Below are positions 34,460-45,700 of a stretch of DNA of 48,277 nucleotides, piece after piece; position 1 is the stretch's first letter; each line of letters begins with the position of its first letter. This DNA is from a virus, in IMG/VR virus record IMGVR_UViG_3300008110_000702, positions 1 through 48,277 of that record. One strand, 5' to 3'. A program made the position numbers and the translations under genes. The notes beneath the pieces are model-generated. The model saw only the letters and a program-made list of their open reading frames with translations. It ran no database searches and was not told where the DNA came from.

Positions 34460-34889
34460 AGAAAAAATTGTCTGTAGCGGTGCAATATTTTACTCAAAAA
34501 GCACTAAAAAAATACTTTACTTACAGAAAGCCAACGGTAAACATCAAGGTGTATGGAGTATTGTTGGAGGAACTACAGAACTATCCGAAACTCCGTGGCA
34601 AGGACTTCAACGAGAGATAGTTGAAGAAGTTGGATTTCTTCCTGAAATAATTAAAAGTTTACCTATTGAAACATTTATCAGCAACGATAAAGTTTTTAAC
34701 TTTCACACATACCTGTGCATAGTCAATGAAGAATTTATTCCAAAATTAAGTTTAGAGCACAGCGGATATGCCTGGACCGGACTTGAATCTCCACCTAAAC
34801 CATTACATCAAGGGTTGCGGAATAGTTTTAGTAACAAAACTATTCGCAACAAACTACAAACAATATTTGATGTAATTGACCTTATATAA
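34449..34889 (+). CDS. Nudix hydrolase
   Basis: The frame opens at ATG 34392 inside gp15, but the Nudix fold starts about residue 20, so TTG 34449 (about 146 aa) is likelier; its ribosome site (GAGG or GGAG) is at imperfect distance. The Nudix box is complete: G-x5-E-x7-REIVEEVGF within GTTELSETPWQGLQREIVEE. Before it are KIVCSGAIFYSKSTKKILYL and GVWSIVGG. Substrate cannot be told: candidates are ADP-ribose, NAD-type cofactors, oxidised or excess (d)NTPs or capped RNA, as for T4 NudE and relatives. It ends the neck operon, back to back with the 1623-aa fibre stop with no spacer. Confidence 0.85.
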   Translation: MESKEKIVCSGAIFYSKSTKKILYLQKANGKHQGVWSIVGGTTELSETPWQGLQREIVEEVGFLPEIIKSLPIETFISNDKVFNFHTYLCIVNEEFIPKLSLEHSGYAWTGLESPPKPLHQGLRNSFSNKTIRNKLQTIFDVIDLI

Positions 34890-37800
34890 TTAAGCGTAAG
34901 TAGCAGATACTGTGACCCACTGGGTTGCAGTCATACAGATAAATTCTAATGTTCCGCCTGTTGTGATTGTAAATCCTACGTTACTGCCTGCTGAATTTAT
35001 CTGAGCACCAATGTTTGGATAAACAGTAAGGTTATTAACACCACCGTTTCGTATAACAATTCGATGTCCAGTTTGCCAGAAAGGAAGTATTACACCTGAA
35101 CTTACAGGCGTTGTTGTAACGTTGTTTACGTCAGCAGTAATAGCCAATGCTGTTCCTTGATTGCTGCCTGTTGCAGTTAGTCCTGTTGCCGTACTAAATG
35201 CTAGGAAATCACCATACTTTCTACGACCTGCCTTGTAGACTCTAGTGTATCTCCAACCGCTAATAAAACTACGTCTTGTTCCAGATGTAAATGAGTAGTT
35301 AAATAATGCCATTGGGCTAAAATATTTTGTATTAGCTGCAAACTGTCCTACGGCTGTACCAAAGCCTGTGATATATCCTGTATACTTGGTCCAAGTAGTA
35401 GACGCGGCAGTATTACTCATTACCCAGTAACCAAAGCTACCCGGGTTACCTCCAAGACTTGTTCCAGATGCGCTGATGTCAACTGACCCCATATAGTGTC
35501 CCGGCCCTACATATCCAGGATCGTTACGCAGCCATACTTCACAATAAAATATGTCGTTAGTATCAACTGGAATTAATGGAAATCCTGAACCGTAGGCAAT
35601 AGATGCCACACTAGGATTACTGTCAATCTGAATACAATATCCGCCTGGCGCAGTAGTGTCTGCGTTCCAAGTCACGTTTGAAGTATTAAAGAAATTTTGT
35701 AATTCAGTCTGCGTCCATGTTGGATCAATTTCAAATACACATTCGCCTGGACTATAGTGTCCCATTGGATGTCTTTCTGATGTTTGAAAACGTGCATTAG
35801 TTCTTACTAGACCGTTGGCATGTTGACTATATCCGCCAACATACAGATTTTCTACAATGCCTACACCGCCGGCCACAACTATTGCTCCGGTGCTAGTACT
35901 TGACGACCCTTGATTAAACAATACAGATAGTCTACCACCAGCGCCACTACCTACGTTAATAGTTCCGGTTGATATTCCAGTAAATAAGTTTACAGTACCT
36001 GTGGTCACGTTAGTGGCTAGCGATGCTGTACCTGTAGTTCCGTTACCTCGTATGTTTACAGTTGCATTACCACCAGTGCCACCTACGTTAACTGTAGCAG
36101 CATTACCGCCTAGGATAATAGTTGATCCACCGCCAGTACCAAAGTTAATTGTTCCTGTAGTTATACTTGTCCATTGATTAACAGTACCTGTGGTCACGTT
36201 AGTTGCCAGTGTTGCAGTACCTGAAACTCCGTTACCGCTGACGTTCAATGTTGCATCACCGTTGGTTGCTCCAACTCTAACCTGGCCGCCAACACCACCA
36301 AGGTTAATTACACTCGAACTTGATCCAACACCAACGTTGACAGTACCTGTAGTTAGTCCAGCAAACATATTAACTGTACCAGTGGTTAAGTCTGTAGTAA
36401 AGTTGATAGCGCCAGATCCGTCTGCTGGACTTCTTACTCTAAATACGTTTCCTGTAATCTGTGCGCCAAGTGAGGCAGTTACCAGTGAAGTACTACTTAA
36501 TCCAAAATTAACTGTTTGAGCATTTAATGATATTGTACCCAGTGCACCTGCAACACTACTGCCAAGACTAATATTAGTTATACTATTTGAAATACCGTTT
36601 TGTCCAATTTCTATAGTTTTAGTTGTAGCATTAGTTGTAGCACCAGAACCAAATCTATAAGTACTTGCGCCCGTACTGCTGTTACCTATGTTAATAGTCT
36701 GTGCAGCCGTAGCTGATGATCCTACTGAAATAGCAGTAGCATTAGAACCATAGTTTATAGTACCAGTTACTGATGTAAATTCGTCAACTTGGCCTGTGGT
36801 CACATTAGTAGTAAGCGTAGCAGTACCGCCTGTGCCGTTGGCTAGTATTGACAATATGTTATTACTAGTATTGGCACCAATGTTAACTGTGGCTGCGGCA
36901 CTCTGGTGTCCAATGGCTGCTGTAGCTATACCAGGAAATACAACAGTGGCATTAAGCACATCGCTGCCGTTAATTTTAACAGCTTTACCTGATACTAAAT
37001 TAATATTTTCACTTGACGACCATGCTAGTACGCCAGCAGTATTATCATACTGCCATGTTTTATTAGCTGTACCAAGGACTGTGATACCACCACCATTAGC
37101 ACTGGCATCTGTAGCACCGCTTGAACTAAATGTAGCTGGCCCAGCAGTCTGATGATTAACGGTCATGGTAACCTGTGTAAGGCTGTCGATGCTTTGAATA
37201 ACAGCACCTGCGCCAAATGCTCCAGTGCCTGAAGTTACTGTAAAAGTCTGTCCTGGAATTAATCCAACTGTAGATCCGCTGGTAATAGTAACTGTGGCAA
37301 TTCCTGTTGCTAGTGTTGCCTGTAAACCTGTTACTGCTACAACGCTGGCTAATTCAATATTCTTATCGTCAACTTGTACTATGCTTGAATTAAAAGTTGT
37401 TGTTGTACCATTAACTGTTAAATTACCGTTAACTGTTAAATTATTTGGAATTGTGACTAAACCTTGGTTACTGATAGAAAGCACGTCTGCCATTGTATTG
37501 GCAGCAGGTCCTGATGAACCTGGAAGTGCAGTTCTAAATACGATAAGTCCTGATCCGCCTGTTCCTGTTCCATTACCTGCGGTAATGATAGTGTCGGCAC
37601 CAATTTGGTTAGTTCCTACGGCCGAACCTGATCTAAATGTTGCAACGCCGCCAGTGCCTGAAGTTGTTGCATTTCCGCCTTGGAATATTGCTGTACCGCC
37701 TGCGCCACTAGTTGAACCACCACTGCCGCCTTGTACTGTAAGAGCTATACCTGGACTGCCAGCGCCTGTTGCGCCTGGACGTACAGTCATTGTACTGTTA

Positions 37801-39761
37801 GACTGTGTTGTTATAGTTGTAGCTGTGGCATTAGCACCTATTGTGATTGTGCTAGCGTTTGCTCTAAATGCTTGAACTGCTGCTGAGCCCGAAGTCATTG
37901 TTCTTAATACAAGGTCAAATGTTTCTGCGCCGGCGGCAATTCCAGTAGAAAGTATTTCAATAGCTGCGCCAGTGGCATTTGTTCCGCCAGCGTTTTCAGC
38001 TATAAACTGAATACCTGTGCCCATACCTGCAGCAGCAGTTCCTGAAGTTGTATGTCTAACTTTTAACGGATAGCTTATGCTGGCATTTGATGCATCATCA
38101 ATGCTAACTGTTAATGTATTTGGTGCTGTTATTGTATCTGAATTAAATGTAACAGCATCTGCACTAGCATCGCCTATGGTAGTAGTTCCGTTGACTAATA
38201 GATTACCCCTGACGGTGACGTTACTGCTTGTACCGCCCATAGAAATAGCAGCAGCTTGTCCAAAATTAATTGTAGTAATGTTAGCATTAAAAATACTAGC
38301 AGTACCTGTATTAGAACTAGCGATAGCAGGATTGGCGCCGTTCATATTGAACGTTGTACCGTTAGTCATTGTTATAGTTGGATTAGCAACAGTTACAGTA
38401 CCAGTGCTAGTTCCAATGTTAATAGAAGTACCGGCGCCAAACGCATTAATTGTTGATGCGTTTGCGTTGAATACACTAGCTGTTCCAGCATTGGTAGTAA
38501 TAGTACCTGTGCCACCTGTGCTGTTGCCTCGAATAGTCAAAATACTGTCGCCACCAGTTGTACCAATATTGACTAGGCCAGCTGCACCACCAATGTTTGT
38601 TGTACTTGCACCGCCTGTGGCAATGTTTACTGTACCTGTGGTAATACCAGTATAGGCATTAACAATGCCTGTAGTCACATCACTGGTTAAATTAATAGTT
38701 CCACTAGCAACAGAATTAATTTCAAATATATTACCAGTAGCAGCTGGACCAAATGTTAATGTACTTGCGGCAGCGGCACTGGTAGCAATGTTAACGCCAG
38801 TAGCAACTCCAAAAGCATTAACCGTAGTGCTTTGAGTATTCCAAAGGTTTACTGTGGTTTGTGTACCAACAACAGTGGGATTGCCTATAGTTAATGTACC
38901 ACTGTTGGCGCCAACAGCAATAGTTGTTCCAGCCCCAAATAGGTTACCAGTAGTTGATACAGTATTAAAAACGTTAGCGGTGGTAACACCGTTGTTAGTA
39001 TTAATTGTAGCCGTACCAGTTGTAGCATTACCGCTGACTGTTAAAGTGGCGTTACCTGTATTAGATCCAATAACTAACGTGGCAGCGCCCGAACCAACGT
39101 TAGTTGTACTTGCGCCACCTGTGGCAATATTTACAGTACCAGTTGTAATGCCAGTGTATAAATTTAAAGTACCTGTGGTAAGATCTGATGTGATATTAAC
39201 TGCACCACTAGCTGTGCTTGATATTTTAAAAGTATTATTGGTCACAGCAGGACCAACGGTAACGGTTACTGCTCCAGCAGCACTTGTGCCTGCGTTAATA
39301 CCTGTGGCTACACCTGCAAAATTTACAGTAGTAGCATTGGTGTTTAATAAATTAAATGTTGTTTGACTAGTAGTAAGGTCACCACCGTTAACTGCTAGGT
39401 CTCCTGTGACCACAGTATTAGCATTGTTTATTGTAGCAGTACCAGTAGCTGCACCAATACTTACAGTTGTTGCGGCGCCACCTACATTTAATGTCGTTGC
39501 ATTAGCATTAAAAAGTGTAGCTGTACCAGTTGCTGATGTTGTAATGTCTGCGCCATTAACTGCTAAATCTCCAGTTATTGTTGCTCCACCGCCTACAGAT
39601 AAATCAGTACCTACAAACGCTTTTTTAGCTACTGCTACACCACCTGCTGTGTATACAGATGCGTTAGTGTCTGTTGAACTTGACGCATCTGTTGAACTTA
39701 ATACTTGTGCCTCTTCCGTCACTACGAGGCCGTTCTTTACGACGAAATCTATTGTTGCCAT
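34890..39761 (-). CDS. Giant repetitive tail fibre/adhesin (1623 aa)
   Basis: N-terminus MATIDFVVKNGLVVTEEAQV then VGTDLSVGGGATITGDLAVN. Residues about 70-1330 are built of many degenerate Thr/Asn/Gly/Ala repeats with core phrases such as DVTTGTVNLFTGI, TGTVNIATGGASTTNIGG and STTVNAFG, predicted to form an elongated beta-roll or beta-helix. The C-terminal 290 residues are non-repetitive (YSPGECVFEIDPTWTQTELQ, YCEVWLRNDPGYVGPGHYMG, and ending LEFICMTATQWVTVSATYA) and probably a jelly-roll-type tip domain. A GGAG Shine-Dalgarno precedes ATG 39761 and an AATAAATA box is upstream. Role in host attachment inferred. Long open frames on the opposite strand are composition artefacts. Confidence 0.8.
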   Translation of the reverse strand: MATIDFVVKNGLVVTEEAQVLSSTDASSSTDTNASVYTAGGVAVAKKAFVGTDLSVGGGATITGDLAVNGADITTSATGTATLFNANATTLNVGGAATTVSIGAATGTATINNANTVVTGDLAVNGGDLTTSQTTFNLLNTNATTVNFAGVATGINAGTSAAGAVTVTVGPAVTNNTFKISSTASGAVNITSDLTTGTLNLYTGITTGTVNIATGGASTTNVGSGAATLVIGSNTGNATLTVSGNATTGTATINTNNGVTTANVFNTVSTTGNLFGAGTTIAVGANSGTLTIGNPTVVGTQTTVNLWNTQSTTVNAFGVATGVNIATSAAAASTLTFGPAATGNIFEINSVASGTINLTSDVTTGIVNAYTGITTGTVNIATGGASTTNIGGAAGLVNIGTTGGDSILTIRGNSTGGTGTITTNAGTASVFNANASTINAFGAGTSINIGTSTGTVTVANPTITMTNGTTFNMNGANPAIASSNTGTASIFNANITTINFGQAAAISMGGTSSNVTVRGNLLVNGTTTIGDASADAVTFNSDTITAPNTLTVSIDDASNASISYPLKVRHTTSGTAAAGMGTGIQFIAENAGGTNATGAAIEILSTGIAAGAETFDLVLRTMTSGSAAVQAFRANASTITIGANATATTITTQSNSTMTVRPGATGAGSPGIALTVQGGSGGSTSGAGGTAIFQGGNATTSGTGGVATFRSGSAVGTNQIGADTIITAGNGTGTGGSGLIVFRTALPGSSGPAANTMADVLSISNQGLVTIPNNLTVNGNLTVNGTTTTFNSSIVQVDDKNIELASVVAVTGLQATLATGIATVTITSGSTVGLIPGQTFTVTSGTGAFGAGAVIQSIDSLTQVTMTVNHQTAGPATFSSSGATDASANGGGITVLGTANKTWQYDNTAGVLAWSSSENINLVSGKAVKINGSDVLNATVVFPGIATAAIGHQSAAATVNIGANTSNNILSILANGTGGTATLTTNVTTGQVDEFTSVTGTINYGSNATAISVGSSATAAQTINIGNSSTGASTYRFGSGATTNATTKTIEIGQNGISNSITNISLGSSVAGALGTISLNAQTVNFGLSSTSLVTASLGAQITGNVFRVRSPADGSGAINFTTDLTTGTVNMFAGLTTGTVNVGVGSSSSVINLGGVGGQVRVGATNGDATLNVSGNGVSGTATLATNVTTGTVNQWTSITTGTINFGTGGGSTIILGGNAATVNVGGTGGNATVNIRGNGTTGTASLATNVTTGTVNLFTGISTGTINVGSGAGGRLSVLFNQGSSSTSTGAIVVAGGVGIVENLYVGGYSQHANGLVRTNARFQTSERHPMGHYSPGECVFEIDPTWTQTELQNFFNTSNVTWNADTTAPGGYCIQIDSNPSVASIAYGSGFPLIPVDTNDIFYCEVWLRNDPGYVGPGHYMGSVDISASGTSLGGNPGSFGYWVMSNTAASTTWTKYTGYITGFGTAVGQFAANTKYFSPMALFNYSFTSGTRRSFISGWRYTRVYKAGRRKYGDFLAFSTATGLTATGSNQGTALAITADVNNVTTTPVSSGVILPFWQTGHRIVIRNGGVNNLTVYPNIGAQINSAGSNVGFTITTGGTLEFICMTATQWVTVSATYA
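35840..39740 (-). repeat. Degenerate tandem repeats in fibre gene
   Basis: Repeated coding modules, each containing a TTGTVN-type phrase and a following GGxxTVNIG phrase, succeed each other with variable spacing. Matching modules are found near 39900-40500 in the next fibre gene and at 47900-48277 in the third, which shows a shared repeat family. Borders are approximate. Confidence 0.7.
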
Positions 39762-39788
39762 TTGGTTTCACTCTCCACCATTATGTTG

Positions 39789-39796
39789 TATTTATT
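39789..39796 (-). promoter_or_regulatory. Late promoter-like box AATAAATA
   Basis: On the minus strand AATAAATACAAC sits across the stop codon of the 2609-aa fibre gene, 27 nt before ATG 39761, with GGTGGAG between. Match 7 of 8 to the T4 late box. Confidence 0.45.
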
Positions 39797-42700
39797 AGAC
39801 GGTATTTAAATGTCTTACCACCCTTACTTTAACAGTATTACCTGTTGTTGCCTGCGCACGTAGTTCAACGTTTGCACCGTTAATAGTTGCAGTAAATGTA
39901 ACTAAATTATTTCCAGTTCTTATCACAGCATAGTCTGTAATAGTTGCAGTAGTACCGTCGTGTAATATTAATATTTCACTGGTCTGATATTGGTTAACAT
40001 CTGTACCAGCGGTACAAGTCACTGTGAGAGTGTACTTGCCGCTTCTAAAAGTCGCTAATGCAAATGTATCAACTGCTACGGCACTTACACTAGTAACGCC
40101 GGTCGTTTCGCTTGAGCTTATATAATTCTGATTGTTAATATTAACTGTACCAAATCTAATTGTGCTAGTTGTTGCACCAATATTAATTGTACCTGTCACA
40201 CCAGTATATAGATTTACAGTACCTGTAGTTACATCAGTTGTATGATTAATAGTTCCAGATGTTGTTCCAGATAGTTTAATTGTATTACCTGTAACTGCAC
40301 CACCAAATGTCAATGTACTTGCGCCAGCTGTTGCGTTAGTAGCAACATTGATAGTTCGGGCGCCCGTGCCGCTGTTAGCAAGTGTTAATGTAGTTGCTGA
40401 AGCAAACGCTGCGACCGAAGTTGCGTTGTTATTAAACACGTTTGCTGTCGTCATAGCAGTTTCTAAATTTAAACTAGTTGCTGTACTAGATTCAGCAAGT
40501 GTCATTCTTGTTACAACAGTTTGTGTGGTATCGCCAGTTGAGCCAGTTGTGCCGCTTTGGAAGTTAATTACACCGCCTGTAGCGTTACCTGTACTCAACC
40601 CCGGACGAACTGTAAATGCTGCACCTGCAATATTTGTTCCAACCCCGTTTTCGCCTTTGATTACCGCAGACACAGGTGTTGCGCTAGCTTCACTTGAACC
40701 AATAGTCACATTGCGATTTCTGATTACCAATGTAGATTCTCTTACAACAGTACCTGCTTTAGTCAAGTTCGCTGCTGTAACACTTCCATTAGTTTTAATT
40801 GTAAATGTAGCTGAAGCTGCTCCTGCACTAGTTACTGGCCAAGTACCAATAAGGTCTGGAACTCCAGCACCAGCAAGAGTAATTTGATCTCCTACTTTAA
40901 TTCCTAAACTTGTATTAGTATCTGTGAATACTATTGATGTACTTGCAGTTATTGTGCCTGTTGTTGCTGCACTTAAATAAACAGTTGTTCCATTTACGCC
41001 AGTTACTGTTGTACTACCAGGAATATTTGCGCTGCCTTGTACTAACATACCGGCACGTACACCAGTAGTTGCTGCAAATACCAATGCAGTTGCTCCAGAC
41101 GTAACTGTTGTTGTTAGTGCCAATGCAGTTGCTCCAACATATACACTTCCAGAACTTAATGTTGTGAGCAATGTAGAACCAGTATTGCTGTAAGTAAATG
41201 TAGTAAGTCCAGTAACAGTTGCACTTATATTTCTTGCATCAAATGTAGAATCTGATCCGCAGACTACTGTAACTGTGTCGCCTGTGGTCAATCCATGATT
41301 AGCAGTGGTTGTAATAGTTGCCACGTTGGAACCATTTCTAGCAATTGAACCAATAGTTAATGTTAGGCCAACATTGACAGTTACGCTAGTAGTTGATGAT
41401 CCGCCTGTGGTATAGCTCTTAACATTTGTAGTAAGACTTTCGCTGGCAGAATTTGAACCAATACTTACACTAGTAGCATCGCCGCCAGCATTAAGTACTT
41501 TAGATCCTGTGTTAAAAACTGCGGCAGCACTAGTGCTAGTAGTTGTAACATATGGGCCTGTTAACGATATACTTCTAGCAAGTGTGAGTCCTGTGCTCCA
41601 CTGTGGGGCTGTACCTGAACTGGTCATTACACTATCACTAATACCAATATTCAAAGTGTTAAATGTTGTCGTACCAGAAGCAAACACAGTATCGCCAACT
41701 GCATAACTTCCTATTCCTGTACCGCCACGATTTACAGGTACTGAACTAGTTAAGTTTGCTGGGTTTAAGAAGTAGGAACTATCTAAATTATCTAGTGTAC
41801 CAGCATCAACTACTCCAGATTTAATATAAACTTCACCTGCATTGATAGCATCTCCAGTACCAACTGCAAACTGAGATAGATTAAATGATGCGGCACCTAA
41901 CGATGAATAACCACCAGCACCACCAGTCTTATCAGCTTTAATAATATCAACTGTGACTGCACCATAGAATGGACTTGAGCCGGACCCTAATATAGTAATT
42001 GGGCTCAGCGCAGCAGCCGCAACACTTTTAACCGCAGTGGCCCAAGTTGAATCACCGCGTAAGAATGTATCAGTATTTGCAGTACCGGATGCAAGGCGTG
42101 ATGGGCTAATAATACCAGAAATAATATTACTTGCATCAATGTTGCTAGAAACCAATGAGTTCCAGTTATTTCTATCTGTGCTTGATGTATTAACTGTACC
42201 AGTTACTTGAACATTTTGTTTGACAAAAGTAAGTGTTCCAGATCCAGCGCCGTCGATGTTTGTAGAATTTGTTACGTTGCCGTTGACACTTAATAGTGCG
42301 TCGGCTCGTAGTTCGTGTAATGTAAAACTATTTGTAGTTACAGATCCAACAAAGAAGCGTGTTTGATCTGGAATTGCTACTGCGCTGACTGTAGGCATAT
42401 TTAAACTTGTTACACGAACAGCATCACCAGTGATTAAACTGTGTGCGGCTGCATAAATTGAATTATCTGTAAGATTTATTGCATATCTTGTTAGGGTATG
42501 TGTACCAGTTGATGACGCTCCAAATGGAGCAGCAGTCACTGATCCTACATTAAATGTACTACATAATTGAATAGTATCAACGCCAATTACCTTAACGTAA
42601 TACACGTTACCAGTTACTAGTCCGCCCATTGATGGGTTAACTCCAGGACTGTATGTCACAGGATCTCCACTGCTAAATCCGTGTCCAACTAATGTAATTT

Positions 42701-45700
42701 CGTTGGTAAGATAATTTACATCTCCTCCAGAACCTGTAGGCAATGCGTTAAATGAAAACACTGTGCTGTTAGTAGAAGTTATGCTAAATTTAGTAGCGTT
42801 ATTTTCTTCAATAAAGTCAGGAGCAGTTGGTGTAGCAACAAACAACTGACCGCCTGTTATTCTTAAATAGGCACGTCGTTCAACAGCGGTTGTAGTAATT
42901 TGAAAACCTGATCCACTGCCTCCCAAATTTGCATTGTTAGCAGATAAATTGCTACCAGCTACATAGCCTGTGCCACCAAAGACTAAATCTATATCAGTGA
43001 CAGCGCCTGTGGCACTTACAGTAAGATCTGCTAGTGCTCCTGAACCAGAACCCGTTACATTTGTCAGCGGTACTCGTCGATAAATTCCAGCTACATAACC
43101 CGAACCCGGAACTAGTGTAAGACTGTTGACCGCAGTAAGAACACCAGCTCGTAGTTCTTGTACTTCACCTTGACTTAATGAGTCAGCGGCAGTGGCCACT
43201 GATTTTACAGTTCCTGATTCTGTAGCAGGAGTAAAGAATGACAACGTAGCAGTATTTGTGCTGGCAACTGTGCTATTACTTGGGAATGTAACTGTAAACG
43301 TTCTTGGATCAACTGCCATGTTCACTGTGGTAATTTTGCTACCTTTTGGAATTGTGCCGCTGGCATCAAATACATAATCTCCCACAGTAATTGTTCCTGT
43401 TAGAGAAGCAGCCGGAACACTACCGGTCATGGTGCCAGCACTTGCTGCACCGTCTAATGTTGCTGTGGCAGTTGTAGTAGCAGACGCAGTAGATGATGCA
43501 GTAATCTGCGGGTAGTAAAATTCAGTAGATGATGTTACTGTAACAAATGGTGATGCATCATAGGCTGCTGAAACAGCATTAACACGAACTTGGTTACCTG
43601 TAACAGCACTATGTGAACCAGTAGTTGTGATATATGCATAGTTGTTATAAACAAATGCTTTGCTGATTGTTGCCAAAGTAAATGTCACTGAGCCAGTATT
43701 AGGAATAATCAAATATTGACTAGTTGTAGCATTTCTTAAAAAGTAGTTAGGACTTTGAGAAGTTTTAGTAGCAAGTGTTGGATACGCTCCAGTTGCAGTT
43801 GATGCAATAGTCAGTGTATTTCCAGCACCGGTTGTAAAATTAACTGTAAAATCTTCGTAGATGCTGGCAACAATAATTGTAGTGGCGCTGCTAGCATAGT
43901 CGCCTTTTAGGTATCCTGTTGCTCCTGACACTGCTTGAACTACTAGAGATCCGTCAGTAAATGCAGTACCAAGGCTACCACTCAAATTTAATTCAAATTG
44001 ATGGAAATTTTCAGTTGCAATATCACCCGCCTGCATGTCGCTTGCAGGAACATTGTCTACCTGTGTTAATCTTGATCCATATCCTGGAGAAATAAAACTT
44101 GTAAAGTTTCTTTGTGTCGGAATAAGATCACTGTTGATCTGACCATTACTGTTTAATTGAACAATTGAGCCTGGAATAGCGGCTGTGGTCACAGTCTTGT
44201 CAATAAATGAACCTAGTCTATTATTAGCATAACTCCACATTGCTAACTGTGTGCTTAATCTAGCATCACTAGGGCCGCCAACTTCGTTTTCACCTAGGTC
44301 AACGTCTGTAGAAATTCCAGTAATTTCAATATTACTCAATGCTAGTCGCAACACATCGAGTGTGTCAACTGTAACTTTATTACGGAAAGTAATATTACCA
44401 GTTCTGTTAAACGCTGTAATAAAGTCACCAACTTTAAAGTCACCTAATTCGTTAGTGCCAGATGAGTAAACTCGACCAGCATTTTCTCTATATTGCTCAT
44501 ATCTACTTTGAGTTTGTCCACCGTTCTGTGGTAGAGCGTTATAGTCTATACCAGAACCTGCATATTCCCAAGTATGTCCTGAACTGTTGGTAATACTAGG
44601 ACGGTGGAAGTGAACTTTCTTTCCAGGTAATGTTCCTGTTCCAGTAAATGCTCCACCTGTGACTGTTGGTATAACACTAAACCTTGATCCATATAAATCA
44701 AATCTACGTGATGCTGATGTAAGTGCTATGCTTACAACTGTTGCATTAATTTTTGTAATTGATCCTGTACTTAAGAAAACGTTTCTTACAGACGCACTGT
44801 TAATAGTAACTTCATTGACACAGACAGTTAATGTATAAGTGGCTGCATCATAGCTATAAACATAGGCAGCATTTGGAAGTCCGTTGCTTACACCTTCTAG
44901 AACGTCACTGGCTGTAAATGAATATACGCCTGGTGTAAGAACAATATCTTGGAAAACATTGTGTGAATCTAATCTTTCGTTGACTACTACTTGGTAATCT
45001 TGTTTACGGAATTTGTGTGTTCCTGAACTCACAGAAAGAATTCTTACATTTCGTGACAGACTATCATCATAGCAGAGAGTAAAACTGTTAGCATCAATAT
45101 ATTTTACAAAATAAGTATCACCATTAAACAATCCACCAATGTCAGTATTTCCTTCACTGCTGTAGATTATTTCTGCACCGTTAAGAAATCCATGCGTGTT
45201 AATAGTAAATATACCGCCAGAGGGTGCTTGACCAGTTGTCACAGCAGTGGCTGCATTAAATGACACTTCAAGGAATGCTGGTAGTGTAGTTTTATAACTG
45301 TCTGTTAGGTCTGTACCAATGCCGTTAAGGCTTGCATATGTGCTGACCTGTGTTTTAACTGTTGCGGTGTTAGTTACTAGCGTATTATTTTTAACAATTA
45401 AGTCACCGTCAGAAACCCAAACTGTGCTAGGTGCGATATCGGCAACAGGTATTCCTGTATTAATTGTATCATAGATATCTTGTATTCTATCTTGAGCAAA
45501 CACAGCGGCACCGCTAGAACCAGCAGTACCACTGATGTCTTGTGTTTGACCATTGCCTGCTGAAGGTGTAATGCTTACAGCTTGTGCAACATCATCAACA
45601 ATAGATTTAAGATAAGCATAGGCTGCTAGTATAGCTGTTTTTTGCGATCCTGATAATGTAAATCCAACGGAATTTCTTCCTGCTACCACCGACTCAAGGT

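Noticed and set aside
36190-39366. Long open frames on the plus strand opposite the 1623-aa fibre (Val/Pro/Leu-rich, up to 216 codons)
   Set aside because: They mirror the Thr/Asn/Gly-rich repeats of the real minus-strand gene, have no Shine-Dalgarno pattern or recognisable domain, and vanish where repeats end.
35840-39740. CRISPR-like or satellite repeat array
   Set aside because: Repeats are degenerate, of variable length, and in frame with a long protein; no constant direct repeat with unique spacers.
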